NCBI GenBank assembly: GCA_027066935.1
Contig: JAMOMX010000362.1
Span: 1 to 8,072, forward strand
Direction of reading: 5' to 3'
DNA length: 8,072 bases
Source of the DNA: Sulfurimonas sp.
GTDB lineage: Bacteria; Campylobacterota; Campylobacteria; Campylobacterales; Sulfurimonadaceae
Shown here: positions 7,011-8,072 of the stretch, piece by piece
How positions within the stretch are numbered: position 1 is the stretch's first letter
How the letters are laid out: every line of letters starts with the position of its first letter
Translations under genes and position numbers: made by a program
Notes under the pieces: model-generated
What the model saw: only the letters and a program-made list of their open reading frames with translations
The model's database searches: none
Told to the model about the DNA's origin: nothing

Positions 7011-7256
7011 CTACTTCTCCATATGGTGTTTGATATTTTTTTTTACCTCTTTAGCGTATAATTTTTGCTCTTTTATTGCAATTACCGTCTCTTTTATCTC
7101 TAAATTATTCAATGCTTGTTTTGTTAGTGTTTGTCCTAATTCATTCACTTTATCCATTATTAGATCTTCCATTTGGAGAAAATTCTCATTATCTAAATCT
7201 ATTATTACTTCTAATTTAATTCTTTTCTTGTTGTTTGATATTATTTTTACTGACAT
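7011..7256 (-). CDS. ISKra4-family transposase, N-terminal frame
   Basis: An 81-residue open frame beginning M-S-V-K-I-I-S-N-N-K-K-R and containing M-E-D-L-I-M-D-K-V-N-E-L-G-Q. I recognise this as the usual N-terminus of ISKra4-family transposases. The natural continuation (Y-Q-T-P-Y-G-E-V-E-L-K-R) lies in the -1 frame after an A9 run at 7036-7044. Without a shift, translation adds about eight unrelated residues and stops at a TAG (7011-7013). The start codon has a modest AAAGAG Shine-Dalgarno. With a -1 shift the fused protein would be about 424 residues, a normal family length. Confidence 0.85.
   Translation of the reverse strand: MSVKIISNNKKRIKLEVIIDLDNENFLQMEDLIMDKVNELGQTLTKQALNNLEIKETVIAIKEQKLYAKEVKKNIKHHMEK
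7036..7044 (-). other. A9 slippery run joining the two transposase frames
   Basis: In the upstream frame the sequence reads GTA AAA AAA AAT, giving an A AAA AAA heptamer, a classic -1 slippery site. Shifting back one base, or having ten A's, joins the two parts exactly at the conserved Y-Q-T-P-Y-G. Transcriptional slippage on A9 is also possible. An AGAGG lies just before the run. No strong downstream stem is seen apart from a short CCATATGG palindrome. Confidence 0.6.
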
Positions 7257-7313
7257 AATTTACTCTTTTTTGTTTAGTTTAGGCTTTTCTTCTTTAGAGT
7301 GTTTTTATTGGTA

Positions 7314-7338
7314 AATTAGTGTTTTTAAGGTTGCACCC
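7314..7338 (-). repeat. ISKra4 terminal inverted repeat, right
   Basis: Read from 7338 inwards it begins GGGTGCAACCTTAAAAACAC, matching the left repeat at 23 of 25 positions. It lies 57 bases upstream of the transposase start. Confidence 0.93.
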
Positions 7339-7394
7339 GTTTTAGATATTGTGTGAATTATTAAATAGTTATAGTTACAATTCGAGATGTTGTT

Positions 7395-7490
7395 ATGATA
7401 AGCAAGGTAGAAGATTTTAAGAAATTGAACCATTCTATAAAATTCATAGCTTATTATGTAAACCCTGTAACTTTTTTAAAAAGGAAATAA
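7395..7490 (+). CDS. Possible 31-residue small protein or leader peptide
   Basis: ATG at 7395 to TAA at 7490, starting M-I-S-K-V-E-D-F-K-K-L-N. Its last codons overlap the Shine-Dalgarno (AAGGAA, 7481-7486) of the next gene. The frame lacks a clear ribosome site of its own and I recognise no family. It could be a translationally coupled leader or chance. Confidence 0.15.
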   Translation: MISKVEDFKKLNHSIKFIAYYVNPVTFLKRK

Positions 7491-7495
7491 ACATA

Positions 7496-7882
7496 ATGAT
7501 AAAAGTTATATTACTGCTCACAATTCTCATTACTTTAGTATTTGGAGAACAACCGCTACAAAAAAATACATTTGAAAAATTAAACTATGTAATTATTAAA
7601 CAAGAGAAACAAAGAAAAGGTGCTTCATTCAATCCTCCTCTTCCAGCAGAATATACACTATTAGTTATTACAGCAGCTTTAACTGGAGATAGTAAATTAA
7701 ATAAAAATAATGTTACGAATGTTCTTAATAAGATTTTGTCCGAAGTACGAAAAAATAATAAAAATGTTGATGGTATTACCACGTACCTATATAAATCAAA
7801 AAGACATTTTAAAGATGGAAGTTCATCTTTTGGGAGTCATCCGGCAGAGCCGGAGGGTTACCTTGAATTAATTACATCATAA
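7496..7882 (+). CDS. Small exported protein of unknown function
   Basis: A 128-residue protein that I do not recognise. The N-terminus (M-I-K-V then I-L-L-L-T-I-L-I-T-L-V-F-G-E) is a good Sec signal peptide, with cleavage plausible after Gly17. The mature part is basic and rich in Lys/Asn, with a short hydrophobic stretch (Y-T-L-L-V-I-T-A-A-L-T). It ends in a Gly/Ser-rich segment and S-H-P-A-E-P-E-G, which is encoded by a GC-rich palindrome. AAGGAA (7481-7486) lies nine bases before the ATG. There are no cysteines, which argues against a lipoprotein and disulfides. It follows the IS element by about 150 bases and converges on the next gene. Nothing links it to the peptide operon. Confidence 0.6.
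   Translation: MIKVILLLTILITLVFGEQPLQKNTFEKLNYVIIKQEKQRKGASFNPPLPAEYTLLVITAALTGDSKLNKNNVTNVLNKILSEVRKNNKNVDGITTYLYKSKRHFKDGSSSFGSHPAEPEGYLELITS
7840..7854. repeat. GC-rich hairpin TCCGGC-AGA-GCCGGA inside the gene end
   Basis: A perfect 6-bp stem with a 3-base loop, in otherwise AT-rich DNA, 28 bases before the stop codon. There is no T-run after it, so it does not look like an intrinsic terminator. It resembles a REP-type palindrome that has entered the coding sequence. Confidence 0.5.
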
Positions 7883-7923
7883 ATATTTGCCAAGTTGGTT
7901 TCAAAATCTAAAATTATTATTTA

Positions 7924-8049
7924 CTATTTTGAAGTCGTCTGTGTTTCATCACTGTTTTGAGCTAATTTTTTTTTACGCTTTTCTTCTTTTTTTTTCTCTT
8001 TTTCCAATTCACGAGCCCGTTTTTCATAAGTGTAGTTTGTTTTAGCCAT
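7924..8049 (-). CDS. Small Lys/Glu-rich conserved protein (41 aa)
   Basis: It begins M-A-K-T-N-Y-T-Y-E-K-R-A-R-E-L and continues with a highly charged Lys/Glu stretch, then an acidic, Ser/Thr-rich tail. This resembles the short proteobacterial MAKxNYxYEKRxRELxKxxKxEEKR family of unknown function. The ATG at 8049 has TAGGA (8056-8060) at good spacing. The charged middle should form a single helix and suggests nucleic acid or ribosome contact, but no function is known to me. It is convergent with the exported-protein gene. Confidence 0.7.
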   Translation of the reverse strand: MAKTNYTYEKRARELEKEKKKEEKRKKKLAQNSDETQTTSK

Positions 8050-8072
8050 TAGTAATCCTATTTTTTTAATAT

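Larger units (their letters stand above)
5934..7338 (-). mobile_element. ISKra4-family insertion sequence, 1405 bp
   Basis: The element is bounded by 25-bp inverted repeats starting GGGTGC at both ends and contains one transposase gene in two frames, filling most of its length. The size and GGGTG-type ends suit the ISKra4 family. The 9 bases outside the left end (TATGATCAG) and right end (GTTTTAGAT) do not match, so no target duplication is visible. It lies between an IS5 remnant and an unrelated intergenic region. Confidence 0.88.

Noticed and set aside
5983..7256. Calling the transposase a plain pseudogene
   Set aside because: The only defect is a -1 shift on an A AAA AAA run, which could be programmed; ends and catalytic residues are intact.
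7030..7314. 94-residue plus-strand frame
   Set aside because: Antisense to the N-terminal transposase frame and running into the IS end; no ribosome site or family seen.
7339..7400. Promoter for the exported-protein gene
   Set aside because: Several TATAAT-like hexamers exist but none has a -35 box at proper spacing; AT-rich DNA makes these expected by chance.
7900..7933. TTCAAAAT / ATTTTGAA inverted repeat between the convergent genes
   Set aside because: The arms are pure A/T apart from one base each, the loop is 18 bases and no T-run follows, so it is not a credible terminator.
1..8072. CRISPR array, tRNA or rRNA
   Set aside because: No short regularly spaced repeats and no cloverleaf or rRNA-like stretch was seen; the only long repeat is the two-copy 91-bp repeat in the NRPS gene.

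Overview
The window looks like part of a low-GC bacterial accessory region. It holds the first two genes of a nonribosomal peptide operon (minus strand, 5536 down to 1), a patch of insertion-sequence material (about 5671-7338), and two small genes at the right edge. Taxonomy is uncertain. A 41-residue Lys-rich protein at the right end resembles a small family I associate with low-GC Gammaproteobacteria, and N-formylating NRPSs are known from several phyla.

Region 1 (1-5536, minus) begins with a promoter-like AT-rich stretch. It then holds a short, divergent peptide deformylase (150 aa) and, 45 bp further on, an NRPS that runs off the left edge after 1679 codons. The NRPS order is formyltransferase (catalytic Asn103/His105/Asp141), the C-terminal half of a condensation domain with no HHxxxDG, an adenylation domain with a clean serine code (D-V-W-H-M-S-L-I-D-K), a carrier protein (Ser1129), a full condensation domain with HDxxxDG in place of HHxxxDG, and the start of a second adenylation domain. 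The predicted first intermediate is N-formyl-seryl-carrier. An enzyme that adds formyl to the starter sits directly after a gene for an enzyme that removes formyl from peptide N-termini. That pairing is the most interesting feature here.

The two adenylation domains start with the same 91 bases (3271-3361 and 1-91, exactly 1090 codons apart). The repeat begins at the condensation/adenylation boundary. The first adenylation domain is visibly richer in GC than the DNA on either side. Together these suggest adenylation-domain exchange or duplication. The left edge of the window lies inside this repeat, so it may be an assembly break.

Region 2 (about 5671-7338) contains the 3' end of an IS5-type transposase gene, cut off by a complete-looking ISKra4-family element of 1405 bp with 25-bp terminal inverted repeats (23/25 matching). 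The ISKra4 transposase is split into two frames at an A9 run that forms an A AAA AAA slippery heptamer. No target duplication flanks the element, and the rest of the IS5 gene is not found on the other side.

Region 3 (7339-8072) has a small exported protein of unknown function on the plus strand (7496-7882). Its 3' end contains a GC-rich palindrome. It converges on the Lys-rich small gene on the minus strand (7924-8049). I see no tRNA, rRNA or CRISPR array.
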